From NCBI GenBank assembly GCA_905234845.1, contig CAJOIW010000003.1, positions 86,178 through 150,177 of the forward strand: 64,000 bases of DNA. Reading direction: 5' to 3'. A program made the translations under genes and the position numbers. This document shows positions 16,967 to 25,452 of the stretch, piece after piece. The notes beneath the pieces were generated by a model that worked only from the letters and a program-made list of their open reading frames with translations, was not told the origin of the DNA and searched no databases. How positions within the stretch are numbered: the stretch's first letter is position 1; every line of letters begins with the position of its first letter. The DNA comes from an uncultured Prevotella sp. Lineage in GTDB: Bacteria; Bacteroidota; Bacteroidia; Bacteroidales; Bacteroidaceae.

Positions 16967-18046
16967 TTACCCTATGGCTTGTCGCATGAAATCATAGGCT
17001 CTCTTCCGCTCTTTTTCCAAAATTTCATTTACAGGGATATAATCAATCGGTTTGAATATTATATCACGATTATCCTCTGTATGGATGAGCCTTTCTTGTA
17101 ATTGACATGATTCGAGTAAGGAATATATCCTTGTAGTAAATCCTGAAGGCATGTATACACAAAATTGCTTATTCAGGTTAATTGAAAATGCTGTTCCGTG
17201 AAAAGAATTTGTTATAATATAGTTTGCGTGGTTCATTAATGATAAAAAATCCATAGGTGAGGCATACCTTACCGTTTTGTCAGCAAGTGGCTCCTTTTTG
17301 TAGTTCCAGGAGAAAGTAACGACTCTCAAATGTTTGTTTTCAGAAACAACTCTTGCCGTTTTGTAGATTTCTTCCTTTGACACGATGTTGTAAGGGATGT
17401 AAACAAGAAGATAAGGCTCTTCTATCTTTCGTTTAGGCATATACCGTTGCCAATCTTCCTTCGTCAAATAAAATGTTGGGTCAAACAAATGGATTGCGTG
17501 AAGACCCATGCTCTCAACAATATATTTCGCACTTTTTTCCCTTACCGAAATTGCCTGATACGTAGAGAGGAGTTTCTTTACCTCTATCTTTTCCTCTTTA
17601 TCAAGTTCTTCCCTACCAAACGAAGAGGACAAAGCGATACGCTTGGCTGTGGATGGAAGAAATCCCCAATAATATATTTTATTAAGCCCTTCATTGTGTA
17701 TGCTGTTCCAAACCTGATCGCTTCCCGTTACATAATAGTCGAACTGAGGCAATTGCAGTATTTCCTCACGACTATATATGGGTTTACTTAACTTGCAATT
17801 TTGTTTTAAATCTTTCCTATAAATATAAAGATTATATAGATATTCCGGGAAGAAAATAATTTTATATAATTTCTTTCTTATATTTTTGACATTTTTAAAA
17901 TAGTACTTAATAGTTCTCTTTGGCGGTATATAATCTATCAGTTCTATTTCATCCGCAAATTTTAACAAAAAAAGATTTGTTGCTATTGCTTGTAGAACAG
18001 AACCAAAATTAAAGCCTACATGAATTGTAATTAACGCTATTCTCAT
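16967..18046 (-). CDS. Polysaccharide pyruvyl transferase family protein
   Basis: 359 residues. MRIALITIHVGFNFGSVLQA, YYVTGSDQVWNS, ALSSSFGREEL and ANYIITNSFHGTAFSI are the hallmarks of PF04230. Characterised members add a pyruvate ketal from phosphoenolpyruvate to a sugar, giving an acidic polysaccharide; others are of unknown donor use. It overlaps the polymerase gene by four bases (ATGA) and is followed after one base by the F420-hydrogenase-beta-like gene. This pairing recurs in Bacteroidota glycan loci and suggests the two proteins act together. Confidence 0.87.
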   Translation of the reverse strand: MRIALITIHVGFNFGSVLQAIATNLFLLKFADEIELIDYIPPKRTIKYYFKNVKNIRKKLYKIIFFPEYLYNLYIYRKDLKQNCKLSKPIYSREEILQLPQFDYYVTGSDQVWNSIHNEGLNKIYYWGFLPSTAKRIALSSSFGREELDKEEKIEVKKLLSTYQAISVREKSAKYIVESMGLHAIHLFDPTFYLTKEDWQRYMPKRKIEEPYLLVYIPYNIVSKEEIYKTARVVSENKHLRVVTFSWNYKKEPLADKTVRYASPMDFLSLMNHANYIITNSFHGTAFSINLNKQFCVYMPSGFTTRIYSLLESCQLQERLIHTEDNRDIIFKPIDYIPVNEILEKERKRAYDFMRQAIG

Positions 18047-19203
18047 GGTAATGATTTCTTAAATTCAGATGGACGGAATGCATAATAACAGACTATAAAA
18101 TACATCCATTGTAATGGGTTAGCCAAATGCGGATTTGTCATACCTATGCCAAAAAATACCAATGGTATCATCAATGTTCCTGTATTTTTATATCTCCATA
18201 CTTTTTTAAAGACGAAATAGGATAAAAAGATTATCAAAGGAATACCAAAAATAAGTCCATATTCCAACAAAATATTAACGAATCCATTTTCCGCATAGGT
18301 TAAGTTCTCCAACTCTACTCGCTCTGTTCGGAAACCCCATAATAAAATATCCTTGTCTAATTCATCGAATGCAGAAAATGCTTCTAACCGATATAGAGCA
18401 GAATCATCTACAATTTCCTCTCCATGAAAGAGACGACCACCCATACTTGTCTCATTAAGTATGTTGTAACTGTACTGAACTGCCATGACAATCGCAAGAA
18501 TATACATTACTCGTAAAAAGAGAGGTCTGATAGAAATTAACGTTCTATAAAAATAAACTATTGCTACCAATAATGCTATCAAAATATTGCCACGTTCATT
18601 GAAGCAAAAAAGTGCGACAAGAATTGCAACTAAGGCTACAAACTTAAATCGTTTAGAGAAGTCACTATACAACACGAAAACATTTATCACACAAAGAATC
18701 ATTGCACTCACTAAAGGATGTCCATATAGTGCTGAGGCACGGAAAGACCATTCGTCCTCTTCTTTATTCATAATACGGTATTGTTCTTCATCTGCTATGA
18801 GAGGCTCTAAGGTTATTCTCTCATAAACAGCCATCCCGATCTCTATAGCTAAAGCAATAAAGATACACCACTGTAAAGTTTTTTTATATTTACTTCCTTG
18901 TGTGTCTAAATAAATGGAAGTAATATAAGGAACGAAAATAAAAAAGGAAACCTTTCTAAACAGATTCACTGAATCTAAATAACCAAAAATATATATCAAC
19001 ACACCAAGTATCAATAATAATATTTCTGGCATGCGCTCTTTTGAAAGCCTTATATTTCGAGTAATAAATTCCCATGCCAAGAATAAAGTCAGCAATAGTA
19101 GTGCTGCCGTTAACTTAGAATCTTCCCAACCGAAAACATTTGCAAGATTGGAATTCAGCAGTAAGGCAGCCAATATAGAAAAAAATAAAAATATTTTCTT
19201 CAT
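18043..19203 (-). CDS. wzy: O-antigen polymerase/ligase-like membrane protein
   Basis: 386 residues with about ten hydrophobic segments, beginning IFLFFSILAALLLNSNLA. A polar loop of about 60 residues (near 235-300) includes LWGFRTERVE, as in Wzy and WaaL proteins, which carry a periplasmic catalytic loop. It should polymerise lipid-linked repeat units in the periplasm. It overlaps both neighbours by ATGA, with the flippase upstream, the classical Wzx/Wzy pairing. These proteins are poorly conserved; the call depends on topology and context. Confidence 0.78.
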   Translation of the reverse strand: MKKIFLFFSILAALLLNSNLANVFGWEDSKLTAALLLLTLFLAWEFITRNIRLSKERMPEILLLILGVLIYIFGYLDSVNLFRKVSFFIFVPYITSIYLDTQGSKYKKTLQWCIFIALAIEIGMAVYERITLEPLIADEEQYRIMNKEEDEWSFRASALYGHPLVSAMILCVINVFVLYSDFSKRFKFVALVAILVALFCFNERGNILIALLVAIVYFYRTLISIRPLFLRVMYILAIVMAVQYSYNILNETSMGGRLFHGEEIVDDSALYRLEAFSAFDELDKDILLWGFRTERVELENLTYAENGFVNILLEYGLIFGIPLIIFLSYFVFKKVWRYKNTGTLMIPLVFFGIGMTNPHLANPLQWMYFIVCYYAFRPSEFKKSLP

Positions 19204-20735
19204 TTCTTGATTTTTGAAAGAATTATTTTATAAATCCTTGTCCTTTCTCCAGTTGTTAGACCCAAAAACATTATTGAGCACAAACCTATTACCAATGCTA
19301 TTAAACTTGTCAAAACGACTGACAAAATAGTTTCGTGTGCCATTTTATGTTTTAATAGCAAAGGAACAGGGACTGCTACCATTGTAACACAAAATACCGG
19401 TAATAACACCTGTTTCACAAACACTAAAATAGAAAAACCGATTTGATATGAACAAAATAAAAATCTAACAATCCCCGCAATAAGCGTAATAATGACAGAC
19501 AAGACGAAAACAGCAATTGGTGAATAGCCTAAATATAAAGCAACGCACGACAATGGCAAGATAGTCATCAAGCACAGACTTACAACTATCTGATACCTTT
19601 TTATGTTTCCTGTTGCCATCAGTGCTGTCATTAATGGGGTTCCAAATATATTGCCTACCAAAGTATCAATTACTATTAATATGAGGAAGATTGCACTATA
19701 TTCAGGAACTTCAACAAGCCACAATCCCAACAAATAGTTTATATTAATTAAAATGGGGAACGTTAATAAAAACAGTAGAAAGTACGAAAATTTCAATCCT
19801 CGATAAGTAAGAGTCTCCATTCCTTGAATATCTCCTATAGCATAATTCTTTGTGATTTGCGGATTAAGAGCGAGTGTGAAATTTGAAACAAAGCCTGACA
19901 ACGTTCCGGAAACATGATTTGCCACTCCTCGGGCAGCATTGATTGCTGGGCCAATAAAGATATTGAGGATAATATTGACTCCTACTCCTCTTATCAACCA
20001 TGCCAGACTCCCAAAGATATTCCACCCTGCAAAACTTGTCATTTCCCGATACAACTTTTTATCCCAGAACAATCGGAATTGACATTCCGAAAAGTTGCGA
20101 TAGCAATATGCCTGATACATTCCTCTGACTATACACTGTACTACAAACACTAAAATGGAGTAAACTATTAACTTATCAAATGGCAATAATGTCAACATGA
20201 AAACAATAGCTAATTTCAAGAAGGCCTCTACTACACTAATATAGGCATATATGTCCATTTTCTCATGTGCGACCAAAGTGGCATTGAATGGAACTTGGAG
20301 AACGTTAGTACAAAAGGTAAGAATGGAAAACTGTAGTACCCAATTAGCTGCGACAAGCCTATCGGGGGGGATTTTCATCCTTGTATTGAGAAACCATACA
20401 CCAATTGCCTCAACTAAAATAATGATTAAAATGGCTATGACGATGTGGATGTTGAGGGCTGCTGAAAAAATCTTTCCTAATCGTATTTTGTCTCCCTTTC
20501 CTAATTCAAATGTCAAGTATCTCTGAGTTGCACTCGACATTGAACTATTCAAAAAAGAGAACATCATTACCACACCACCTACAACATCATAAATTCCATA
20601 GTCAACAATTCCCAGTTTCTTGAGAACTATGCGTGTCGTATAAAAAGACACCGCCATTATGAGTAGCATACGGAAATACAACATCAGCGTATTTCGCGCT
20701 ATTCGCTTGTTGTTCGATACGGCATTACTACTCAT
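19200..20735 (-). CDS. wzx: Oligosaccharide flippase (Wzx-like, MATE/MOP superfamily)
   Basis: 511 residues with about 12-14 hydrophobic segments and the typical N-terminus RNTLMLYFRMLLIMAVSFYT, then LKKLGIVDYGIYDVVGGVV. It should flip the undecaprenyl-linked repeat unit from the cytoplasmic to the periplasmic side. It is the first gene of the polysaccharide operon as seen here, with the polymerase overlapping by four bases downstream. No clear TAnnTTTG promoter is visible in the 274 bases upstream. Confidence 0.87.
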   Translation of the reverse strand: MSSNAVSNNKRIARNTLMLYFRMLLIMAVSFYTTRIVLKKLGIVDYGIYDVVGGVVMMFSFLNSSMSSATQRYLTFELGKGDKIRLGKIFSAALNIHIVIAILIIILVEAIGVWFLNTRMKIPPDRLVAANWVLQFSILTFCTNVLQVPFNATLVAHEKMDIYAYISVVEAFLKLAIVFMLTLLPFDKLIVYSILVFVVQCIVRGMYQAYCYRNFSECQFRLFWDKKLYREMTSFAGWNIFGSLAWLIRGVGVNIILNIFIGPAINAARGVANHVSGTLSGFVSNFTLALNPQITKNYAIGDIQGMETLTYRGLKFSYFLLFLLTFPILININYLLGLWLVEVPEYSAIFLILIVIDTLVGNIFGTPLMTALMATGNIKRYQIVVSLCLMTILPLSCVALYLGYSPIAVFVLSVIITLIAGIVRFLFCSYQIGFSILVFVKQVLLPVFCVTMVAVPVPLLLKHKMAHETILSVVLTSLIALVIGLCSIMFLGLTTGERTRIYKIILSKIKK

Positions 20736-21009
20736 AGTGCATTGTAAAATTGACAGGAATCAGTTGCTTTAATTGGCGATTTCCTGCCGCATGGCATGTT
20801 CTATATTGCGGTTGTGATAAGAAAGTTTCATTATTGCCAATCAATCGGCACTTTGAAATATTATCCTCTGGTGTGTTCTGATAATTACCAGATTCGCTAT
20901 GGACTCTCTTTGTGTAAACAGTTGCGTGTAGTGGTTTACAGAATTGGTTTACCACATCCGCCGTGTCAGCTCAGGTTTCCTTTCATAATTTTATTTTTTC
21001 CACCTTCCT
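20736..21009. other. Intergenic region upstream of the polysaccharide operon
   Basis: 274 bases between the flippase and the RhuM gene, both minus. A 75-codon minus frame (20728-20955) overlaps the flippase start and resembles nothing I recognise. No promoter, terminator or repeat of the families seen elsewhere is evident. It may contain the operon leader or be a decayed gene. Confidence 0.5.
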
Positions 21010-22023
21010 TCACTCACCCTCCTTTTTTCCTTCATCATCCTCTTTCTGCAGGTTCTTAAGCCGTTTCACAGCCTTGTCGAAATCGCTCTCTAAGAGGCGC
21101 ATTTCACGTTCGCGATAGATTTCGAATTCGTGTTCAGCCTTTTTTATGGCCTCTTGATGTGAGACGGTGCCAGTACCTTCAAGAATGTTCTTGCGCAACC
21201 GCAATATCTGGTCGTCAAGGGCAGCCACCCAGTCGGCCATCGTCATGGGGTTCTGCTCCAATGCTTGGTACTCAGCATAGTCGAGGAACTGTGAGGTGAG
21301 CAGGTTCAGCCTTTGAAGTTCCAACTCCGTCAGGTAGTTCTTGGCAATCTTCACATCGTCGCGCGTCACATAGTTGCCCTTGAAGTTTGTCATTCCCACG
21401 AATGGTTTCTCATTATCCACACGCTCGTAGATAAGTTCGGCTGCCGTATGTTCATGCACTGCATAGTGCATCTTGTTCTGCACGGTGGCAAAGAAGAGTT
21501 TCGTCATCTTTGCGCGAGGGTCGTAGTCGGTGCTGGTGGCATAGATGTCAGTCACCTGCTGGTAGAAGTTGCGCTCGCTGCTGCGTATGTCGCGAATACG
21601 CTGCAAGAGTTCCTTGAAGTATCGGTTGCCTCCTTGCTTCAGTCGCTCGTCGTCCATCGTAAATCCCTTCTGGATGTATTCATGCAACCGCTGCGTAGCC
21701 CAACGACGGAAGCGGACAGCTATAGGCGACTGCACACGATAGCCGAGGGCAATAATCACATCAAGGTTGTAATGATCCATGTTGCGACGTACTTGCCTAT
21801 TGCCCTCCTGGCGAACTAATAAGAATTTCTTATAAGTTCGATGTTCCTCAAGTTCGCCATCCCTAAAAATGTTAGCGATGTGCATGGATATGTTTTCCTG
21901 AGTGGTCTGATATATATCAGCCAGTTGCGCCTGGGTCAGCCACACATCCTCATCGGCAAAGCGAGTATTCACACTCAGTTTACCCTCTTCGTCCTTATAT
22001 AGTATTATTTTATTCTCTTCCAT
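21010..22023 (-). CDS. RhuM family protein
   Basis: 337 residues. The N-terminus KIILYKDEEGKLSVNTRF and DEDVWLTQAQLADIYQTTQENISMH form the helix-turn-helix-like core of RhuM (PF13310). RNMDHYNLDVIIALGYRVQS and RFRRWATQRLHEYI are the strongly conserved centre. The C-terminal third is charged and helical. RhuM was named in a Salmonella pathogenicity island; the family is common on mobile islands and its biochemical role is unknown. Its stop is 274 bases upstream of the polysaccharide operon, in the same direction; the 3' end is rich in lysine and glutamate codons. Confidence 0.85.
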   Translation of the reverse strand: MEENKIILYKDEEGKLSVNTRFADEDVWLTQAQLADIYQTTQENISMHIANIFRDGELEEHRTYKKFLLVRQEGNRQVRRNMDHYNLDVIIALGYRVQSPIAVRFRRWATQRLHEYIQKGFTMDDERLKQGGNRYFKELLQRIRDIRSSERNFYQQVTDIYATSTDYDPRAKMTKLFFATVQNKMHYAVHEHTAAELIYERVDNEKPFVGMTNFKGNYVTRDDVKIAKNYLTELELQRLNLLTSQFLDYAEYQALEQNPMTMADWVAALDDQILRLRKNILEGTGTVSHQEAIKKAEHEFEIYREREMRLLESDFDKAVKRLKNLQKEDDEGKKEGE

Positions 22024-22284
22024 AAATGAGAATTTGCATGTTCGTTTTACGTCTTAGTCCTCCTGCTCATATAATATGAGTTGTCAATACCCTTCATAAA
22101 TGTCTCGCGGTCGTCATTACAGGGTTTGCTCATAACATAGCATGTTAATTTTCCTTGCGTGTTAACTTATTTCACGTGTTAATTAGTCTTAAAAGAGTAA
22201 CGAAAGTGTTAACAGATTCTGTTGACTTTTTCTTCCGTTTTAGAGCAAGAATGGGGTGATTTTTGGGGAAAATGTGGTTCGACT

Positions 22285-22370
22285 TCAAAAAAGCATACCT
22301 TTTTTTGTCATAAAGCATACCTTTATCACCCGTAAAGCATACCTTTTTGGAGCATAAAGCATAGCTTTTT
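22285..22370. repeat. 22-bp-period array of AAAGCATACCTTT blocks
   Basis: Four copies of AAAGCATACCTTT (the last AAAGCATAGCTTT) begin at 22290, 22312, 22334 and 22356, exactly 22 bp apart, with unrelated spacers. A fifth, decayed block may follow at about 22377. The period and the AAAG..CTTT frame match the arrays at 27165, 43336, 48923, 53980 and 63541, but here the blocks are nearly identical to each other. Confidence 0.85.
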
Positions 22371-22659
22371 TGCTGAAAAATTTAAAGGTTACAGTCCGTT
22401 TCCGTCGGTTTCTGTCGGTAAAATATTGCACACATGCATCTTGAAAAGACCCCCACCCCCCTAATTTAGGGGGCAATGGCATTGCACACGCATACGTGCG
22501 TTATTTGCGACCACGAGGAAAAAGTTTTGAATAGATGCCCTTTTTCGTGTTAAAAGGCAACCGCTATCTGTTAAAAATCCTTTCAAATTTTCTTCATGGC
22601 CTGCATTTTGCTACTCTCATGAACTTTCCTACGCTTTCCCTATATGCGCATACAACGGT

Positions 22660-22790
22660 CTATGCTCCGCTTTTAAAAAAATAACGGAGCAGAAATAATG
22701 TTTATGACGCATGTACACCGCAACAGAAAACCGCGTGGGAGACGATAGTCTCGCAGATTCATATTGGCTGCCTTTTTGCGGTGCAAAGTT
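22660..22790 (-). ncRNA. Candidate transcript of unknown function
   Basis: TTTG, 20 bases, then TAACTTTG (22783-22790) makes a good minus-strand promoter with no gene behind it. The predicted RNA starts near 22778. It can fold: ACCGCAA pairs with TTGCGGT farther down and encloses a GAGAC-TATC-GTCTC hairpin. A 29-codon frame (MNLRDYRLPRGFLLRC..) lies within. No U-tract terminator follows the last inverted pair, so the end is uncertain. Confidence 0.35.
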
Positions 22791-22929
22791 AGTTTTTTTC
22801 TTGCGATTGACCAAACAAAGTGTTGAATTTGTGTGGTTTTTATCACATTTTTTTGCTCATTATAAATTGCACGCGCGATAAAACTGGTATTTTTCACGAT
22901 GAATGGTTTTGGTTTTTCAAAATTTGTAT

Positions 22930-22937
22930 TACCTTTG
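22930..22937 (+). promoter_or_regulatory. -7 promoter element of the MFS gene
   Basis: TACCTTTG matches the Bacteroidota TAnnTTTG element; the MFS ATG is 53 bases downstream. Confidence 0.7.
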
Positions 22938-22989
22938 CAAACTGAATTGAAAAACCTTTATTACGAAATAATTTTAAACATCTACATCT

Positions 22990-24138
22990 ATGAAAAAAAG
23001 TGTGCTGATTCCCGTGATGCTTTGTTTTTTTGCCATGGGATTTGTGGATCTGGTTGGCATTGCGTCTAACTATGTGAAGGAGGACCTTGCGCTGAACGAC
23101 TCGACGGCTAACATGATTGCGTCGCTGGTGTTCTTTTGGTTTCTGATTTTCTCGATACCTACGGGTATGCTGATGAATCGTATCGGCCGTAAGAACACGG
23201 TGCTGTTGTCGTTGGCTGTTACGGTATTGGCCTTGTTGATGTCGGTGTTTGGCCAATCGTTTGCCGTGCTGTTGGTGGCTTTCTCGCTGCTGGGCATAGG
23301 CAATGCGCTGCTACAGACGTCGCTGAACCCGCTGGTGGCTGTGGTGACGGGTGGTGAGAACCTGGCATCGACGCTGACGTTCGGTCAGTTTGTGAAGGCT
23401 ACGGCATCGTTTCTGGCTCCGCTGATTGCGATGTGGGGTGCCACGTCGGCCATCCCGTCGTTCGGTCTGGGCTGGCGCGTGCTGTTTCCTATCTACATGG
23501 TTATCGGCATTCTGGCTACGCTCTGGCTTTTCGGCACGCGCATCCATGAGGAGCCTGTCGAGGGTAAGGCCTCGTCGGTGGCCGATTGCTTCCGTCTGCT
23601 GGGCAAGCCGGTGGTGCTGTTGTCGTTTGTGGCCATCATGTGCTGCGTGGGTATCGATGTAGGTGTGAACACGACGGCTCCGAAGGTGTTGATGGAGCGT
23701 TTGGGTATCTCGCTTAACGAGGCGGCTTCTGCCACGTCGCTCTATTTCATTGCCCGTACGGTAGGTTGTTTCACAGGTTCGTTCTTCCTGCGCATGATGA
23801 AGCAGCGTACGTTCTACGTTATCAGTGTGGCGATGATTTTCCTGGCTTTGCTGGGCTTAGGTGTGGGTACGACGAAGGCTGTGCTCTATGCGTCGATTGT
23901 GCTCGTGGGCTATGGCGACAGCAATCTGTTCTCGATTATCGTCTCGCGTGCCATGCTCTCTGAGTCTGCAAAGCAGAACGAGGTGTCGGGTCTGATGATT
24001 ACGGGCATCTTCGGTGCCATGGTTTTCTTGCAGCTGATGGGCTTTGCCAGCGATGCCATCGGCCAGTTGGGTGCTGTTCTGGTGTTGGCAGCCGGTGCTT
24101 TGTTCCTGGCTTTCTACACGAAGTTGGTGAAGGAGTAA
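22990..24138 (+). CDS. MFS transporter, probably sugar
   Basis: 382 residues with about 12 hydrophobic segments. SIPTGMLMNRIGRKNTVLLSL is the MFS loop-2/3 signature. The opening LIPVMLCFFAMGFVDLVGIASNYVKEDLAL and LGIGNALLQTSLNPLVA resemble the FucP/GlcP-like sugar:proton symporters of Bacteroidota. It should sit in the inner membrane and import a monosaccharide. It is a single gene with its own promoter; no sugar kinase or isomerase is adjacent, so the substrate cannot be inferred. The 3' end is followed by short tandem GGTGAAAA repeats and the foldback element. Confidence 0.85.
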   Translation: MKKSVLIPVMLCFFAMGFVDLVGIASNYVKEDLALNDSTANMIASLVFFWFLIFSIPTGMLMNRIGRKNTVLLSLAVTVLALLMSVFGQSFAVLLVAFSLLGIGNALLQTSLNPLVAVVTGGENLASTLTFGQFVKATASFLAPLIAMWGATSAIPSFGLGWRVLFPIYMVIGILATLWLFGTRIHEEPVEGKASSVADCFRLLGKPVVLLSFVAIMCCVGIDVGVNTTAPKVLMERLGISLNEAASATSLYFIARTVGCFTGSFFLRMMKQRTFYVISVAMIFLALLGLGVGTTKAVLYASIVLVGYGDSNLFSIIVSRAMLSESAKQNEVSGLMITGIFGAMVFLQLMGFASDAIGQLGAVLVLAAGALFLAFYTKLVKE

Positions 24139-24145
24139 ATTAAAA

Positions 24146-24176
24146 GTTGAAAGGGTGAAAAGGTGAAAAGGTAAAA
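24146..24176. repeat. Short tandem repeat after the MFS gene
   Basis: Imperfect copies of GGTGAAAA follow the MFS stop, one of many short intergenic tandem repeats in the window. Confidence 0.6.
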
Positions 24177-24200
24177 AAAGACACAGCAGACTCACCCTAC

Positions 24201-24654
24201 AGACCCACCCCCTGCCCCTCCCTAAAAAGGAGGGGAGCAGTTAGTTCTCTTTTCGGACAATCGATTAGAATAACTATAGGCAATGATATAGCAGTTGGCA
24301 TAGAAGCCTGAAAGGCTGACAGAACACAGGCAGGGGTGTAGCGTAGCGGAACCCCTGCAAATTGTGATGCGACATAAGAACCCCGAAGGGGTGACAGTAA
24401 TCGTTTCTTTAGTACGCTTTGCTTGCAAAGAATGATAATATGTGTTCTGCCGCCACCTTCGGGGCTTGATTATATTGGTCACTCGTATACAGGGGTTCCG
24501 CTGCGCTACACCCCTGCCTGTATTCTTTGCTTCGCAAAGCGTACTAAAGAAACGATTACTGCCGTCCCTTCGGGACTTTTCTTAGTGCCAACTGCTATAT
24601 CATTGCCTAACTATATGCTCCCCTCCTTTTTAGGGAGGGGCAGGGGGTGGGTCT
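24201..24654. repeat. 454-bp foldback element (nested inverted repeats)
   Basis: The outer arms 24201-24239 and 24616-24654 are perfect 39-bp inverted repeats. Inside, 24279-24300 pairs perfectly with 24586-24607, 24326-24357 pairs with about 24488-24520, and 24397-24433 pairs with 24522-24559 with one small indel. Small hairpins such as GCCTGAAAGGC and CCCCGAAGGGG are nested. No ORF or transposase is present. Together the arms could form a cruciform or a long RNA hairpin. Confidence 0.92.
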
Positions 24655-24671
24655 GCTGGTCTTTGGTCTTC

Positions 24672-25320
24672 TTACTTTTTCACAAACTTACCCTCCTTAT
24701 CAATAAATCCTTTGGTGCGGCCTTTGCGGGCTTCGAAGTAGGGATACTCGTCGCGCAAAGAGATGTCGTCGTACTCGAAGCATGACGAGTCCGAGTTTGC
24801 CGTCGCGCTGGGCGATGATGGGCATCATGATGAGGTCGTCGACGTAGACATAGCAGGTGCGCAGGAAGTCGTAGCTGGCCGAGACGAGCACGCGGCCCTC
24901 ATGGTCTTTGATGCCAAACTTCCCGTCGACCTCAAACACTTCATGGAACTGCTTATACTTCTGTTCTATGCGGTGCAGGTAGTAGACCATCTTCCGACGG
25001 TCGTTGACCATGGTGAGCAGATAGCTGAAGGTGTCGCAATAGTTGGCCATGGCGCGGGTGAGCACAATCTTGAGGTCGAGGCCGCTGAGCACCTTACGGT
25101 TCAGGTCGATATAGCGGGCGATGGCCTGCTCACGCTCGGCGATGGTCAGCGTAGAGAGTTGTTCCTCGAAGCGTAGCATCATCTGCTTGGTGCCCGACAT
25201 GCCTTTGATGTAGCGGTGCACCTGGCGCCCCATCTCGTCGCAGACGAACTTGTCGATCTGCTGTTGCTCTATCGGGTCGATGTAGAGCGACTCAAAGTTT
25301 TCCGGTGTTATCTTTTCCAT
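24672..25320 (-). pseudogene. WG-repeat-like protein with apparent frameshift
   Basis: From ATG 25320 the frame gives an N-terminal helical region and then WG-repeat-like segments FGIKDHEGRVLVSASYDFL and RDGKLGLVM, after which it degrades into basic residues. In the next frame, from about 24783, the sequence continues sensibly as CFEYDDISLRDEYPYFEARK and then GRTKGFIDKEGKFVKK, ending at TAA 24672-24674. A one-base deletion or two-base insertion near 24780-24785 would join the two. The gene may be truly broken or carry a sequencing error. Function unknown; WG repeats are beta-rich and probably bind proteins. It has an unlinked position beside the foldback element. Confidence 0.75.
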
Positions 25321-25411
25321 GTCGTTTCTTTGTTTTGGGCAAAATTACGACTTTTTCTACAATCGACAAAAAAGTTCATAGAATTTATTTTGAAGATGTT
25401 GCATTTTTTCG

Positions 25412-25419
25412 TACTTTTG
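25412..25419 (+). promoter_or_regulatory. -7 promoter element of pafA
   Basis: TACTTTTG, 33 bases before the ATG of the phosphatase gene; a TTTG lies further upstream. Confidence 0.65.
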
Positions 25420-25452
25420 CCCGCAAATACATAAATCTATAAAATTCTTAAC

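Larger units (their letters stand above)
22024..22989. other. Long divergent intergenic region with repeat array and candidate transcript
   Basis: 966 bases between the RhuM gene (minus) and the MFS gene (plus). It holds a 22-bp-period array (22285-22370), a CCCCCTAATTTAGGGGG palindrome (22458-22474), a TGCTCCG/CGGAGCA inverted pair (22658-22687), a minus-strand promoter-like TAACTTTG (22783-22790) and the MFS promoter. No convincing protein gene was found. Confidence 0.7.

Noticed and set aside
22285..22370. CRISPR-like array
   Set aside because: Repeats of 13 bp and spacers of 9 bp are far too short, and no cas genes are present.
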